DNA from: Bacteroidota bacterium
GTDB taxonomy: Bacteria; Bacteroidota; JABWAT01
Direction of reading: 5' to 3'
Assembly (NCBI GenBank): GCA_013360915.1
Contig: JABWAT010000001.1
Span: forward strand, 69,259-133,258
Length of the DNA stretch: 64,000 nt
The notes under the pieces were generated by a model. The model worked only from the letters and a program-made list of their open reading frames with translations, made no database searches and had not been told where the DNA came from. The position numbers were made by a program, and so were the translations under genes. Positions 1-8,262 of this stretch are shown here, piece by piece (the stretch's first letter is position 1; each line of letters opens with the position of its first letter).

Positions 1-785
1 CGTACAAAGGGTTTATCGGGATTCTCATCTCCGCCCGATTCGATCAGAATGGTGGAAACTCCCCACTTTTGCATGTTATCACCAAAACAACGGCTGCCGA
101 AGGCGTCATCGTACTTTCCGGTATGATTGGGTCCGGCCACACGGTCAAGTTCCTTTGCCAGTCGCGAGATGAGGCATTTAGCCCGGTCTCTGACCTCGTT
201 GTTATCGCGATTCAGATTAAAGGCCGGAGCCAGTAAACTGATTCTGGCCACCTTTCCGGTATTTCCAACCGTGTATCTCGGATTCTGATCATGCAGATTA
301 AAACCCCAATGCGGATCAAACTGATCTTTCTCTGATTTGAGAATCCGGGCCTCTGAAGATGCCAGTGCACCTGCATCTCTGTTCAGGTCGATTCCGGCGG
401 CATTCCGTCTCTGAAAACGTTGTGCTCCATCGGGATTCAGCATTGGAATGCACCGGATGGTGACGGAAGATCTGAGTGATTGAATGACAGGCAGATCTGG
501 GTACTGATGTAAAAGAGACCATAAATCGAGAAGAGCAAGCGTTGCGGTTGGCTCATTCCCATGCATCTGACTCCACATGAGGATCCGGATGGGGCCGTCT
601 CCCCAGGTCAACCGGTGAACCGGCCGGCCCTCCATGCTGAAGCCCGCCACCTCCGGACTGAACCCAAGAATGGATTCCAGATGGCTGGTTAGTTCCGGTT
701 GGGTAATCCGGCGGGATTGAGCTGGTAGAAACCGATACTTTTCTTCGAAGATTTTTGAGGCGAAATCGGTTAAAGACTGGTTCAT
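1..785 (-). CDS. M14-family zinc carboxypeptidase (3' end outside window)
   Basis: The frame is open from an ATG at 785 to the window edge, giving 261 visible residues. It reads as a zinc carboxypeptidase/succinylglutamate-desuccinylase-like hydrolase. Visible features are the HxxE zinc motif (His75-Glu78, HGNE), an NPDG turn at 117-120, the substrate-contact Asn-Arg of DLNRD near 133-137, the third zinc ligand His165, and a candidate catalytic Glu259 in LIESGG. No signal peptide is seen, so it is probably cytoplasmic. The start overlaps the dihydroorotase stop (ATGA), which suggests co-translation. The substrate (peptide, amidated or acylated amino acid) cannot be told from sequence. Confidence 0.85.
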   Translation of the reverse strand, partial: MNQSLTDFASKIFEEKYRFLPAQSRRITQPELTSHLESILGFSPEVAGFSMEGRPVHRLTWGDGPIRILMWSQMHGNEPTATLALLDLWSLLHQYPDLPVIQSLRSSVTIRCIPMLNPDGAQRFQRRNAAGIDLNRDAGALASSEARILKSEKDQFDPHWGFNLHDQNPRYTVGNTGKVARISLLAPAFNLNRDNNEVRDRAKCLISRLAKELDRVAGPNHTGKYDDAFGSRCFGDNMQKWGVSTILIESGGDENPDKPFV

Positions 786-2059
786 AGCCACGGTCCGCTG
801 TCGAGTTCAGAGCGACGGAATCCGCCGATCCAGGTATCTTCAACCGATCCGGGGAAGGTAAATCCTTCGAAAGGAGACCATCCGCATTGAGTTCTTAAGC
901 CGTTCTGCTTGATGGTTACCGGCTTTTTCATATTCAGAACGGTCAGATTGGCCATATAACCGGGTTTGATTTCTCCAAGACCTGCTCCGATTCTGGAAGG
1001 ATCGAGAAATGGTGCAGAAAAACGACCCGGGTTTACTGCACAGACCTGCTCAATAATGGAAACCGGTACCTGTTTTTCACTGATGAGCCAGGTTACAAAG
1101 GCCCCGTAGGTATCGAGATGGGTAACCCCTGAGGTTCCTTTTTCCTTTTCTTCCCTGCTGTGAGGGGCATGATCGGTGGCCAGGTAGTCAATATCTCCGT
1201 TTTTAAGCGCATCCAGAAGCATGTCTTTATCCCGGTTTTCCCGGAGGGGCGGATTCATCTGAAGCCATTTGTGATTGGCAGGTGTCAGCATGGACTGATC
1301 GAAGAACAAGTGTGTGGGAGTGACCTCACAGGTAACATCGACCCCTTCCATCTTGGCACGAAGGATTTTTTGAAGACCATCACCGGTTGAGTAATGACAA
1401 AGTTTTCCACGCAGCCCATAAGTGCGGATCAGTGCAAGTGCAAGATCGGTGGCCCTGATCTCGGCCATTGCAGGGCGGCGACGTTCGTGTGTGGATTGTT
1501 CCCTGTTCAGATCCAGAACAACCGGATCCTCACAATGAAAACTGATGGGTAAACCAGCATATCGTGCCAGAGTCTGGGTCAGTGTTTCATCATCTTTGAA
1601 AAACAAATCACCAATCGAGGGACCCATAAAGGCTTTATATGGTACGTTGACCGATAAAGGCAGCGTAGCCGGACCGATACCCGCATAAATCACCAGGGGA
1701 ATATGGGAGGACACAGTTAACGCATGTTTTGCTTTCCAGGATGCATCATCGACGGGTGGAACCGGATTGTTGGGCATGTCTGCAATATGGGTGACACCAC
1801 CATTCAGGGCAGCCAGACTTGCAGACCGGAAACTTTCCTTATAAAGATGCTTACCTGAAACATCTTCCCTTGCGTGGACATGAATATCACCAAATCCTGC
1901 AAAAATCAGACAGGAATCCGGATAATTGACATGTTCGTTGCCATCAGGCATCTGAACGGAATGAATCAGCCCTGTTTCGCGGTTCACCGTAATGGACAGG
2001 CGCTGAAGGGTCCCCTTACTGACAACCGGACCCGCAATGGTTAAAAGACTTGGGTACAT
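782..2059 (-). CDS. pyrC: dihydroorotase (class I type)
   Basis: This amidohydrolase of 425 aa should interconvert carbamoyl-aspartate and dihydroorotate in pyrimidine synthesis. It has the metal-binding HVH pair (His60, His62), FHCED near 174-178, PTH near 248-250, and the family signature ATDHAPH at 294-300 with Asp296. Length fits class I enzymes; allantoinase and dihydropyrimidinase are the main alternatives, but ATDHAPH favours dihydroorotase. It overlaps the M14 peptidase by four bases. carA, another pyrimidine gene, lies far away in the window, so the pathway is dispersed. No SD is evident before this ATG. Confidence 0.88.
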   Translation of the reverse strand: MYPSLLTIAGPVVSKGTLQRLSITVNRETGLIHSVQMPDGNEHVNYPDSCLIFAGFGDIHVHAREDVSGKHLYKESFRSASLAALNGGVTHIADMPNNPVPPVDDASWKAKHALTVSSHIPLVIYAGIGPATLPLSVNVPYKAFMGPSIGDLFFKDDETLTQTLARYAGLPISFHCEDPVVLDLNREQSTHERRRPAMAEIRATDLALALIRTYGLRGKLCHYSTGDGLQKILRAKMEGVDVTCEVTPTHLFFDQSMLTPANHKWLQMNPPLRENRDKDMLLDALKNGDIDYLATDHAPHSREEKEKGTSGVTHLDTYGAFVTWLISEKQVPVSIIEQVCAVNPGRFSAPFLDPSRIGAGLGEIKPGYMANLTVLNMKKPVTIKQNGLRTQCGWSPFEGFTFPGSVEDTWIGGFRRSELDSGPWL

Positions 2060-2120
2060 ACAGGTTATTAAATTTTATCTAAAATCTATATTTTTAACGG
2101 TTTAACAAAACGGATCTTCT

Positions 2121-2687
2121 ATGAAACCACTTTCCATTTTGCTTGTTTTGGTCGGTTTACTGGCATTGGCCTGTCAGCCAGAAAAAAAAGCCGCTGAGGA
2201 TAACCGGAAGTCACTTCCCTATAAATCTGGTCTGGGATCCCCTGAATTGGGGAAAGTAAACTCACCCTTTATCGATGCCTATGTGATGCGTGACTGGACC
2301 CTTACCGAAGTGGAAGGCGGAGATGACAATCTGATGGACTGGAAAGGTGAAGTGATTGTACTGAATGTATGGGCGACCTGGTGTGGTCCTTGTCTGACAG
2401 AGATTCCTTCTCTGGAACGCCTTGATTCCTTGCTGGGTGATACACCTGTGCGTTTTGCGCTGGTCTCTGCCGAAGAACCAGCCGTTGTTAAAAAATTCCT
2501 CGATGATGTAAGAATCGGTTTACCGGTTTACACAGCAGAAGAACTGCCTCCGGCATTTCAATCGCAGGGAATTCCGGCTACTTATATTATTGATAAACAA
2601 GGAAATCTGAAATCCTTTCACCTGGGATATGCACAGTGGGATGAGCCTCAGGTGGTTGGCTACCTGAAAGGGTTAACCTCCCTTTAG
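2121..2687 (+). CDS. TlpA/ResA-like thioredoxin-fold lipoprotein
   Basis: A 188-aa thiol-disulfide oxidoreductase predicted to be tethered in the periplasm. A lipobox ends at Cys18 (LALAC). The redox motif is WCGPC (Cys88, Cys91) preceded by WAT, and the cis-proline loop reads GIPATY. Such proteins reduce or isomerise disulfides, for example on apocytochromes or lipoproteins; no cytochrome gene is nearby to specify a partner. The gene is divergent from pyrC across a 61-bp AT-rich gap, and its TAG stop overlaps the TAA stop of the convergent PhnD-like gene by two bases. Confidence 0.85.
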   Translation: MKPLSILLVLVGLLALACQPEKKAAEDNRKSLPYKSGLGSPELGKVNSPFIDAYVMRDWTLTEVEGGDDNLMDWKGEVIVLNVWATWCGPCLTEIPSLERLDSLLGDTPVRFALVSAEEPAVVKKFLDDVRIGLPVYTAEELPPAFQSQGIPATYIIDKQGNLKSFHLGYAQWDEPQVVGYLKGLTSL

Positions 2688-3556
2688 TGGCCGAGGACCA
2701 ACCGCGCCGCTTCTTTTACATTATCAAAAAGCCGGTTATCGGCAGGTGCAAATGAATCGGTCCGGTTTATTTTTCTGATCAAACGTTTCCCCTGATCGGT
2801 TTCAGACACTCTCATCAATCCCTGTGAGAGCAGTTTCATGGTTTGTTCCTGGTGATGCGGACTGTTGGTGGCCATACCGACCACATCGCCCGGTATCGGC
2901 CGGCTGAACAGGATGGGCCTGATCTGGGTCCAACCGTCCTTATCCTTCAGGAATTGTTTCCAGGCATTGTCCTGATTGGTTGTATCATTTGAGAAGGATG
3001 CACCGGCATCGACTGTCCGGTTAAAAACAGCATTCACCACTTTATCATGTCCTCCCAGAAACACCACCTGCCTGAACCAGGTATCCGGCTGAATCCCCCG
3101 AAGTCTGAGCTCCATTTCGGGAAACAAACGACCGGCCGTGCTGAGCGGATCTGCAAAACCAATAACTTTTCCCTTCAGATCTTCCAACGACCTGATTCCG
3201 GAATCATCTCTGACAAAAATGGCTGAGTAGAAATAGGGTTTGCCCTGACGGACCGAGGTCAGCAGGGGTGTGACACCGACTTCATTTACAGCATCCACAT
3301 AACTCATGGGAGCCAGCCATGCCAGATCCACATGCCCGGTCCGCATGGCTTCGATCAGAGAGGCATAATCCGGCGCAACGAAGGGCCTCACTTCCATACC
3401 TGTTTTCTGACTGATCAGGGCCGAAAGAGTATCGGCAGTCAGTTCAATTTCCTCGATGGCAGAGCCGGGGATGAAGCCGAAAGTTACCGTATGACGGTCA
3501 TCTGACGCGCAGGCGGACAGAAGAAGGATTGAGATGGCGGCCAGCAGTCTTATCAT
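2684..3556 (-). CDS. PhnD-like periplasmic substrate-binding lipoprotein
   Basis: A 290-aa solute-binding protein of the phosphate/phosphite/phosphonate (PhnD) family. A lipobox ends at Cys16 (LLLSAC), followed by FGFIPGSA near the start of the mature protein and a LAWLAPMSYVDA segment typical of the ligand cleft. No phnC or phnE transporter genes sit beside it. Instead its ATG overlaps by four bases the stop of a chemoreceptor-like gene, the last step of a four-gene operon. I infer that it may present a ligand to that receptor rather than feed a transporter. The ligand is unknown. Confidence 0.8.
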   Translation of the reverse strand: MIRLLAAISILLLSACASDDRHTVTFGFIPGSAIEEIELTADTLSALISQKTGMEVRPFVAPDYASLIEAMRTGHVDLAWLAPMSYVDAVNEVGVTPLLTSVRQGKPYFYSAIFVRDDSGIRSLEDLKGKVIGFADPLSTAGRLFPEMELRLRGIQPDTWFRQVVFLGGHDKVVNAVFNRTVDAGASFSNDTTNQDNAWKQFLKDKDGWTQIRPILFSRPIPGDVVGMATNSPHHQEQTMKLLSQGLMRVSETDQGKRLIRKINRTDSFAPADNRLFDNVKEAARLVLGH

Positions 3557-5145
3557 TGTTTATAACCCTGAATAATGAATTCGAGCCGTCGTCCACTGGT
3601 TTTCAGGTTCCCCGCCTGCGTGGCAAGCTGCCCCAACTCACCGGTCAGGCGGTCTGCTTCACGATTGATATCCTCCATGTTCCGGGCAATCTGACCCACT
3701 GCCTGCAACTGTTCCTGAGTAGCCCGGGTAATCATTCTGACCGAACCCACGGTTTGCTGATGCTGATCGGTGAGATGTCCGACCAGTTTTTCCAGGTCGT
3801 GCAGACTTTTCGTGCCACGGGTAACCGAATCACCGACATGGGTAAACATCAGCCCGGACTCACGGGTGTGGTCCACAATATCATTCAATTGCTTTCTGAT
3901 CTGTGCCAGGGTTTTTTCGGTTTCCTCTGCCAGTTCCCTGACCTCGCGGGCCACCACCTGAAACCGCTGAACCTGTTTTGCAGATCCAACCGATTCGAGC
4001 TGAGCATTGAATGCAATCAGTTTCAATTCTTCGTTTATTCGGTTCACAACGTCGGCAATACGGTTAATCGCCTCGATTTCAGCGATGTTCTTATCGAGCA
4101 GCTGCCTGAACTGAGAGGACATCTTTTCAATCTCGTCCATCTGGTCAGTGATGGATTTCACCGACCTGTTTGCATCATTCAGCTGTTTCCGGTTTTGGGT
4201 GGATTGCTTTTCGATGATTCCGGCGAGAGAAGAAACCGACTGGGTACTCTGTGTGATCTGTGATGCAGAAGCCGTGATCTCATTGATGGACTGATTCAGA
4301 TCCTGAAATGCTTTTTTCTGACTATTAAGAATATCCCCCATCTGATCGGAGTCCGCTATGAGCTGAGACCCGGTTTCACGGATGGCCCCGGACCAGAGGG
4401 CCTGAAGTTCAACATAATTTCCAATTTCGGTGGCCAGTTCCCTGATAGAAGTAAACCTGGATTTCTTTAACTGATCGAGGTAACGCTGACCGCCACTATC
4501 CAGCGAATGAATAGATCGGTTCAGCATGCCGATCTGATGGATCAACCGGCCGGCGGTCTGCCGGTACCCAACCCATACAGCAGCAGCGATCAGACCATAA
4601 AACAGGAACGATACCCAGACAAACCACCAGAAAAACTGATCATATTCCCCCATCTCCTGAACTGTGATCAATCCGGCAGCAGGCAGGTCTTTAAGGCGTA
4701 GGTTGTTTCGGACCAGGATCAGGGTCTGGCCATTGGGTGTGTGGGTGATGTGCCATGAAATGGTGTCGCCATCGACGGGCACGGTTTTATCCCATGAGAC
4801 CTGATCGGGTAATCCGCGCATTTCTGCCAGTGGTGACCGGATTCTAAGAAAACGGTCCTGATCGGAAAATCCATAAAACGAAACCGGCAATTTGATGCAG
4901 TAGGCATTAAGGGAACGCCTAGTTTCAATCGGAATCACCGCCAGATCGTCGGGCGAATCGGCTTGCCTGAATTCGGCCTGATTGCGAAGGACAAAGGAGG
5001 CCCAGTTCCCGATCCGACCCAGATTGATCACACTTTGCTGAAGATAAATTTGAGAAAAAACCCAGACGGTTAACAGCCACAATCCGGCAGGAACCAGAAT
5101 AAAGGGCAGAACCCGCAAGCTGTTTTTTATAAAACCCTTTGTCAT
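3553..5145 (-). CDS. divergent methyl-accepting chemotaxis-like transducer
   Basis: A 530-aa membrane receptor. The start is taken at the ATG at 5145, which overlaps the metF stop as TAATG; an upstream in-frame ATG at 5238 would lie inside metF. Transmembrane segments are near residues 12-33 and 169-191 with a roughly 130-residue periplasmic region between. A long coiled coil follows. Its hairpin tip (ELKLIAFNAQLE, then FQVVAREVRELAEET) resembles the MCP signalling tip but departs from the usual QTNLLALNAAIEAARAGE. No clear HAMP domain and no che genes are visible. It may signal through something other than a classical CheA array. Confidence 0.75.
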   Translation of the reverse strand: MTKGFIKNSLRVLPFILVPAGLWLLTVWVFSQIYLQQSVINLGRIGNWASFVLRNQAEFRQADSPDDLAVIPIETRRSLNAYCIKLPVSFYGFSDQDRFLRIRSPLAEMRGLPDQVSWDKTVPVDGDTISWHITHTPNGQTLILVRNNLRLKDLPAAGLITVQEMGEYDQFFWWFVWVSFLFYGLIAAAVWVGYRQTAGRLIHQIGMLNRSIHSLDSGGQRYLDQLKKSRFTSIRELATEIGNYVELQALWSGAIRETGSQLIADSDQMGDILNSQKKAFQDLNQSINEITASASQITQSTQSVSSLAGIIEKQSTQNRKQLNDANRSVKSITDQMDEIEKMSSQFRQLLDKNIAEIEAINRIADVVNRINEELKLIAFNAQLESVGSAKQVQRFQVVAREVRELAEETEKTLAQIRKQLNDIVDHTRESGLMFTHVGDSVTRGTKSLHDLEKLVGHLTDQHQQTVGSVRMITRATQEQLQAVGQIARNMEDINREADRLTGELGQLATQAGNLKTSGRRLEFIIQGYKQ

Positions 5146-6002
5146 TACAGATTTTCGAAAATAATCCGGGTGGCAGCTGATTTGTTCAATGTATAGAAAT
5201 GCAGACCGGGAGCACCGCCGGCAATCAGTTCGCGGCATTGGATCATGGCATGTTCCAACCCGATCAGGGCCACTTCGGTCGGATCGGATTCCACTTCGGT
5301 CAGGGCTTCAACCAGCCGGGGCGGAATAACAGCCCCGCACATTTCGGAAAACTTTTTGATCTGGCCGAAATTGGTGATTGGCATGATACCGGGAATGATC
5401 CGGCAATGGATACCGGCACGGGCTGCGCGATCGACAAACCGGAAGTATTCATCATTATTGAAAAACAGCTGAGTAATGACAAAATCGCCACCCTCGTCCA
5501 CCTTCCGTTTCAGATTTTCGATATCGGCTTCCGGTGAGAGAGCCTCCGGATGGGTTTCAGGATATCCGGCCACTCCGATACAGAAATGGCCGCCCATTCG
5601 GATATGACGAACCAGTTCACTGGCATACCGGTAGCCGTTGGGAGGAGGAACCCAGCCTGAATCTCCTTTGGGCGGATCGCCGCGAAGGGCCAGGATATTA
5701 TCGATGTTTCTAGATTTAAGTTCATTCAGGGAGTCCTGCAGTTCATCGGTTGTATGCCCCACACAGGTAAAATGGGCCATGACTTCGAGCCCGATCTGGT
5801 TCCGGATGGTATCAACGATGCCAAATGAACGATGCCGGTTAGAGCCACCTGCCCCATAGGTCACCGACACAAAGTCCGGATTCAAGGGTTTCAGCCTGTC
5901 AACTGTCCTGAGAAGGGTTTCAACCCCTGCATCAGTCTTGGGGGGAAAGAATTCAAATGAAAAGGTCTTTCCTTTTTTTTGCAGAATATCCGAAATTCTC
6001 AC
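5145..6002 (-). CDS. metF: 5,10-methylenetetrahydrofolate reductase
   Basis: A 285-aa flavoprotein reducing methylene-THF to methyl-THF for methionine synthesis. It has the family N-terminus FSFEFFPPKT, the SVTYGAGGS loop, LALRGDPP, and the TQLFFNNDEYFRFVDR segment. Length is normal for bacterial MetF. Its ATG overlaps the AlaX-like stop (ATGA) and its stop overlaps the receptor start (TAATG), so it is embedded in an operon whose other members have no obvious folate role. No methionine synthase or SAM riboswitch is seen here. Confidence 0.93.
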   Translation of the reverse strand: MRISDILQKKGKTFSFEFFPPKTDAGVETLLRTVDRLKPLNPDFVSVTYGAGGSNRHRSFGIVDTIRNQIGLEVMAHFTCVGHTTDELQDSLNELKSRNIDNILALRGDPPKGDSGWVPPPNGYRYASELVRHIRMGGHFCIGVAGYPETHPEALSPEADIENLKRKVDEGGDFVITQLFFNNDEYFRFVDRAARAGIHCRIIPGIMPITNFGQIKKFSEMCGAVIPPRLVEALTEVESDPTEVALIGLEHAMIQCRELIAGGAPGLHFYTLNKSAATRIIFENL

Positions 6003-7195
6003 TGATGATTCCTTTGATTAAACCATTGCCGGATCAACAACTCAACCTGTGAAGGTTCAGCAGGACCGGGTATAGAAAACTGAACAACGGAGCGGCTTCC
6101 ACCACCGCGCAATCCGAATTGTTCTTTGATAATAGGTAATATTTCCCTGATATCCGGGATATTATCCGACGATGTGTATAAAATGCCATCGATTCCTCGA
6201 CCGACAGAATACAGGAAGCCGGCCGATCGGGTCTTTTCTGCAAGATAGGAAGCCATGACCGATAAATCTTCAGGGGATTTTCCATCAAGGGATCGGATAA
6301 TGAATCCCTGGGCAGGCAACTCGTTAGCAAGAGCAGCTGCTTCCAGCAGGTTCAGCCGTTTTCTGTATTGCCCCAGTTCTTTTCTGAGAGCCTTTTCGGA
6401 ATCGGTCAGTTGCCTGATCCGTTCTGTTAACTCATCACCCGTTGCACTGACGATCACTGACAGATCACGCAGCAACCGGGATTTTGAATGGTAATCTGCC
6501 AGAGCTCTGTCACCGCATAAAAACGAAAGCCGGATGCGATCCGACTTCATTTTTTCGGAACGGAGCAGTTTAACCGGACCCACTTCGGATGTTTGCCGGC
6601 AATGGGTACCCCCGCAAGGAGTCACATCGAAGCCCGAAATGTCAATCAGGCGGATCGTGCCATAGACGGTGGGTTGTTTTCTTAAATCGAACCTGGAAAG
6701 ATCTGACTCAGAGACCAGATGTACTGCAACCATTCTTGCTTCATTCACAATCTGGTTGGCCAGCCCTTCAGCATCAGCTGCCATGCTCTCAGAAAAACCC
6801 TCCAGAGGAAGATCAATCGTGTTCTGGGTTTCACCCAATGTGCTGGAAAGGGTTTCGAGTCCGCCCACCAATTCAAATGCACGTGAGAGAATATGCTGTC
6901 CCGTGTGCTGTTGCCTGAATTGCCGTCGGCGGTTACCATCTATACTCGCCTCGAAATCCCCTTCCGGCACGGGACCTTCCATCAGATGGACGATGGTGCC
7001 ATCCCCGGTTGCAATCACTTCTTTTACCACCACATCATTGATCAGACCCGTATCATGCGGCTGTCCGCCGCTGGTGGGATAAAACCAGGTTTCGGGTAAA
7101 ATCACGGCTGGTTGTTCATTGAACAAGGTTTGGGTAAGGCCAGTGCCCGAAAAGGCAAGCCGGTAGGAATCGTGGTAATACTGTCTGATGGTCAT
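5999..7195 (-). CDS. alanyl-tRNA editing protein, AlaX long form (with DHHA1)
   Basis: A 398-aa free-standing relative of the AlaRS editing domain, expected to hydrolyse Ser- or Gly-mischarged tRNA-Ala. The zinc-binding HxxxH motif is in QHTGQHILSRAF and the second half is CGGTHC. A coiled region near 255-285 leads to a C-terminal DHHA1-like domain with a glycine-rich GGGSRS loop. There is no aminoacylation domain, so this is not alaS. It is the first gene of the operon with metF, receptor and PhnD-like protein, facing a divergent 141-bp intergenic region. Confidence 0.85.
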   Translation of the reverse strand: MTIRQYYHDSYRLAFSGTGLTQTLFNEQPAVILPETWFYPTSGGQPHDTGLINDVVVKEVIATGDGTIVHLMEGPVPEGDFEASIDGNRRRQFRQQHTGQHILSRAFELVGGLETLSSTLGETQNTIDLPLEGFSESMAADAEGLANQIVNEARMVAVHLVSESDLSRFDLRKQPTVYGTIRLIDISGFDVTPCGGTHCRQTSEVGPVKLLRSEKMKSDRIRLSFLCGDRALADYHSKSRLLRDLSVIVSATGDELTERIRQLTDSEKALRKELGQYRKRLNLLEAAALANELPAQGFIIRSLDGKSPEDLSVMASYLAEKTRSAGFLYSVGRGIDGILYTSSDNIPDIREILPIIKEQFGLRGGGSRSVVQFSIPGPAEPSQVELLIRQWFNQRNHQ

Positions 7196-7336
7196 GGGAT
7201 TAACTGATTAAAAGTAGGAAACCGGAATTTGATTTTAAAATGAAAATCTTGTTGTGGCGGTCACGTTTTGCTAATCTGTGTTGCTGTTTCGGACTGGAAT
7301 GATTGTAAATTCAATATTTAAACCATTGGATATTAA

Positions 7337-8167
7337 ATGACCGCTACCTTTCACCGGCTTTTTCTGATTCCCGTTGCCTTCACCCTGTATTCCTGCACAG
7401 GTGATCCTTATCATCAGTCAATTGAGGACTGGCATCAGTCTCGGATTGAAAATCTGAAACGTCCCGATGGATGGCTGAGTCTGGTCGGACGTGATTGGCT
7501 CAAACAAGGAGTAAATACCTTTCCGGGATTCGGTACCATTACCGTGGATAGCAGTACCTTTTCTGTGGATTTCGAAGAGGGTCTGGTGGTTTCTCTGCTT
7601 TCTCCGGGGGGTGAACTGGAAGGTATAAAAGCCGATCAGACAAAAATCAGGATTGGTACCAAAACCCACATGATCATCCGCCGCGGCAATGACCTGGCGC
7701 TCAGAACCTGGGACTCTGAATCACCGGTACTGAAATCCTTTGAAGGCATAGACCGTTACCCTACCAATGAGACCTGGAAAATCACTGCCCGGTGGGAACC
7801 TCTGGCGGCCCCTGAAAAAATTGTAATCCCGACTCAATTGGAAACCTACAACCCGGAAGCCGAAATACGCGGACGGGCCGTTTTTACCTTTGAAGGAAAA
7901 ACCTATTCGGTTCTTCCCACAGTTGAAGATTCCGGAAGGGCTTACTTCCTGGTTTTTGGTGATGAAACCAATGGTCCGGAAACCTACGGGGGTGGCCGGT
8001 TCCTTTATATGGATCCACCTGAAAACGGTCAAATGGTCCTGGACTTCAACAAATCCTACAATCCGCCCTGTGCTTTTACGGCTTACGCCACCTGCCCGGT
8101 GCCCATGCCTGAGAATAAACTACCTTTCCGGGTAGAAGCCGGGGAGAAAAAACCGACGGGACACTGA
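7337..8167 (+). CDS. DUF1684 family lipoprotein
   Basis: A 276-aa protein with a lipobox ending at Cys20. The body matches DUF1684: an N-terminal DGWLSLVGRDWL stretch, a central RGRAVFTFEGKTY strand, GGGRFLYMDPP, and the C-terminal DFNKSYNPPCAFTAYATCP segment followed by AGEK. Function of this family is not established. It is probably anchored in the periplasm or outer membrane. It stands alone, divergent from the AlaX operon and 95 bp before serA. Confidence 0.82.
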   Translation: MTATFHRLFLIPVAFTLYSCTGDPYHQSIEDWHQSRIENLKRPDGWLSLVGRDWLKQGVNTFPGFGTITVDSSTFSVDFEEGLVVSLLSPGGELEGIKADQTKIRIGTKTHMIIRRGNDLALRTWDSESPVLKSFEGIDRYPTNETWKITARWEPLAAPEKIVIPTQLETYNPEAEIRGRAVFTFEGKTYSVLPTVEDSGRAYFLVFGDETNGPETYGGGRFLYMDPPENGQMVLDFNKSYNPPCAFTAYATCPVPMPENKLPFRVEAGEKKPTGH

Positions 8168-8262
8168 CCCTCCTCCCAATCGTTTTCTAATCCGGCAACC
8201 CTTCCGCCCGTTTTGATTATTTACGACCTTTATGGCTGACCATAAACCATGAAGGACCCACC

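Noticed and set aside
2684-3556. Phosphonate ABC transporter operon
   Set aside because: Only a binding-protein gene is present; no permease or ATPase is adjacent.
3529-4263. 244-aa plus-strand ORF
   Set aside because: It is antisense to the well-supported chemoreceptor gene and shows no domain or RBS.
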